DNA of 64,000 nucleotides from Hymenobacter sp. PAMC 26628 (GTDB taxonomy: Bacteria > Bacteroidota > Bacteroidia > Cytophagales > Hymenobacteraceae), in the NCBI RefSeq assembly GCF_001562275.1, contig NZ_CP014304.1, positions 3,472,001 to 3,536,000 of the forward strand, in the 5' to 3' direction. The translations under genes and the position numbers were made by a program. The notes under the pieces were generated by a model. The model was not told where the DNA came from, did not search any database, and saw nothing but the letters and a program-made list of their open reading frames with translations. Positions 62,957 through 64,000 of this stretch are shown piece after piece. The first letter of the stretch is position 1; every line of letters begins with the position of its first letter.

Positions 62957-63090
62957 GCCCCCAGCCCCGGGGCCCCGCCCCCACGGCCGGGCCGGCTCCG
63001 GGCCGGGCCGCCAACCCAAACCGGTTTTTGGGAGTTTATACGGGGGCTGCACTGGCAGCTTTTGCTTCTTTATCTCAATTTTATTCTCCA

Positions 63091-64000
63091 ATGGCAAACC
63101 CTCGTGAACTGGGCCACTCCGGCCTGCACATCGCCCCGCTCGTGCTGGGCGGCAACGTATTCGGCTGGACGGCCGACGAAAAAACCTCCTTCGCCGTGCT
63201 CGACGCCTTCGTGGCGGGCGGCGGCAACACCATCGACACGGCCGACGTGTACTCGGCCTGGGCCCCCGGCCACGCGGGCGGCGGGCAGTCGGAAACGGTG
63301 ATTGGCAAGTGGCTGGCCCAGCGCGGCCGCCGCGACGACGTGCTGATTTTTACCAAAGTGGGCATGGAGCTGGGCCCCGACAAAAAAGGCCTGTCGAAAG
63401 CCTACATCAAGCGCGCCGTGGAAGCCTCGCTCCAACGCCTCCAAACCGACTACATTGACCTCTACCAGAGCCACAAGGACGACGAGAGCCTGCCCGTGGC
63501 GGAGCCCCTCGAAGCTTACGCCGAGCTGCTGAAGGAAGGAAAAATCCGCGCCATCGGGGCCTCCAACTTTAAGCCCGCCCGCCTGCAAGCCGCCCTGGAT
63601 GCGGCCAAAAATGGCCTGCCCCGCTACGAGAGCCTCCAGCCCGAGTACAACCTCTACGACCGCGAAACCTTCGAGCACGACGACCTGTCCATCGTGCAAG
63701 CCAGCGGCATCGGCGTAATTCCCTACTTCGGCCTGGCCTCGGGCTTCCTCACCGGCAAGTACCGCGCTGAGGCCGACCTAAAAAAGAGCCAGCGCGGCGC
63801 CAGCATCGGCAAGAAGTACCTGAACGACAAGGGCCTGGCCCTGCTGAATGCGCTTGACGCCGTAGCCGACCGCCACTCGGCCACCCAGGCCCAGGTGGCC
63901 CTGGCCTGGCTGATGCAGGCCCCCGGCATCACGGCGCCCATCGCCAGCGGCACCAGCCCCGGGCAGGTAACAGAGCTGGCCGAGGCCATGAATTTGCAGC
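63091..64000 (+). CDS. Aldo/keto reductase, cut by window end
   Basis: 303 codons are visible with no stop before the window ends. LGHSGLHIAPLVLGGNVFGW starts the barrel; DTADVYSAW carries the catalytic Asp and Tyr, IFTKVGME the Lys, LYQSHKDD the position normally occupied by the active-site His region, and IGASNFKPARL and IASGTSPGQVTELAEAM the NADPH-binding parts. It reduces aldehydes or ketones with NADPH in the cytoplasm. The family is typically about 310-330 residues, so only a short tail is missing. Confidence 0.9.
   Translation, partial: MANPRELGHSGLHIAPLVLGGNVFGWTADEKTSFAVLDAFVAGGGNTIDTADVYSAWAPGHAGGGQSETVIGKWLAQRGRRDDVLIFTKVGMELGPDKKGLSKAYIKRAVEASLQRLQTDYIDLYQSHKDDESLPVAEPLEAYAELLKEGKIRAIGASNFKPARLQAALDAAKNGLPRYESLQPEYNLYDRETFEHDDLSIVQASGIGVIPYFGLASGFLTGKYRAEADLKKSQRGASIGKKYLNDKGLALLNALDAVADRHSATQAQVALAWLMQAPGITAPIASGTSPGQVTELAEAMNLQ

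Noticed and set aside
1..64000. CRISPR array, tRNA or rRNA genes
   Set aside because: No regularly spaced direct repeats with unique spacers and no cloverleaf or rRNA-like sequence noticed by eye; a covariance search would be needed to be sure.

Overview
The window looks like a chromosomal segment of a GC-rich Bacteroidota, most likely Hymenobacter or a close relative. This is inferred from family content and style, not from a marker gene. The signs are a type IX secretion C-terminal signal, many short lipoproteins, TonB receptors with carboxypeptidase-regulatory-like plugs, promoter boxes of the TAnnTTTG type (TATATTTG, TACCTTTG), almost no Shine-Dalgarno sites, and heavy use of GGGGCC (Gly-Ala) in coding DNA. 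I see no rRNA, tRNA, CRISPR array, prophage or defence operon.

Layout. 0-20 kb is a peptide-degradation region: an M48 (Ste24-like) protease, three DUF885 HExxxGHH paralogues, a broken beta-lactamase-like hydrolase, a frameshifted S9 dipeptidyl peptidase, a prolyl-aminopeptidase-like hydrolase, an (alpha/alpha)6 glycosidase followed closely by a POT peptide transporter, and an M28 peptidase. An IS5-family element sits exactly at the stop codon of the M48 gene, and an IS701-like element separates the first two DUF885 genes. 20-33 kb is mixed: flavin reductase, membrane-anchored metallo-beta-lactamase-fold protein, lipase-like hydrolase carrying an in-frame palindromic insertion, small low-complexity lipoproteins, a penicillin-binding-like serine hydrolase, a T9SS cargo protein, an Asp-box lipoprotein, a GH31 alpha-glucosidase and a glycosyltransferase-like protein with only the acceptor half.

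33-46.5 kb is the most coherent system: a zinc-starvation regulon. A Fur/Zur-type repressor lies between two large minus-strand gene sets. Three palindromes of the form nGCAA-N5-TTGCA lie before a TonB receptor operon (receptor, secreted protein, two COG0523 GTPases of which one is decayed, MerC-like protein), before the repressor itself, and before a second set (His-rich membrane peptide, TonB receptor, lipoprotein, beta-barrel and a lipoprotein with histidine at nearly every seventh residue). An ISAs1 element nested in a 150-bp inverted-repeat element lies just beyond the first operon.

46.8-64 kb holds a glycogen branching enzyme, gamma-glutamyltransferase, a pair of related small helical proteins, a NYN-domain protein, a GNAT acetyltransferase, a GH13 amylase, an SMR exporter, VOC proteins, an M1 aminopeptidase with a decayed 3' copy nearby, a nitroreductase pseudogene, an MFS exporter and an aldo/keto reductase that runs off the end.

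Long imperfect palindromes are scattered between genes. At least three (17.8, 49.0 and 60.0 kb) belong to one family whose stem sequence differs between copies while pairing is kept. Gene decay (frameshifts, nonsense codon, fragments) is common and mostly hits paralogous or dispensable hydrolases.
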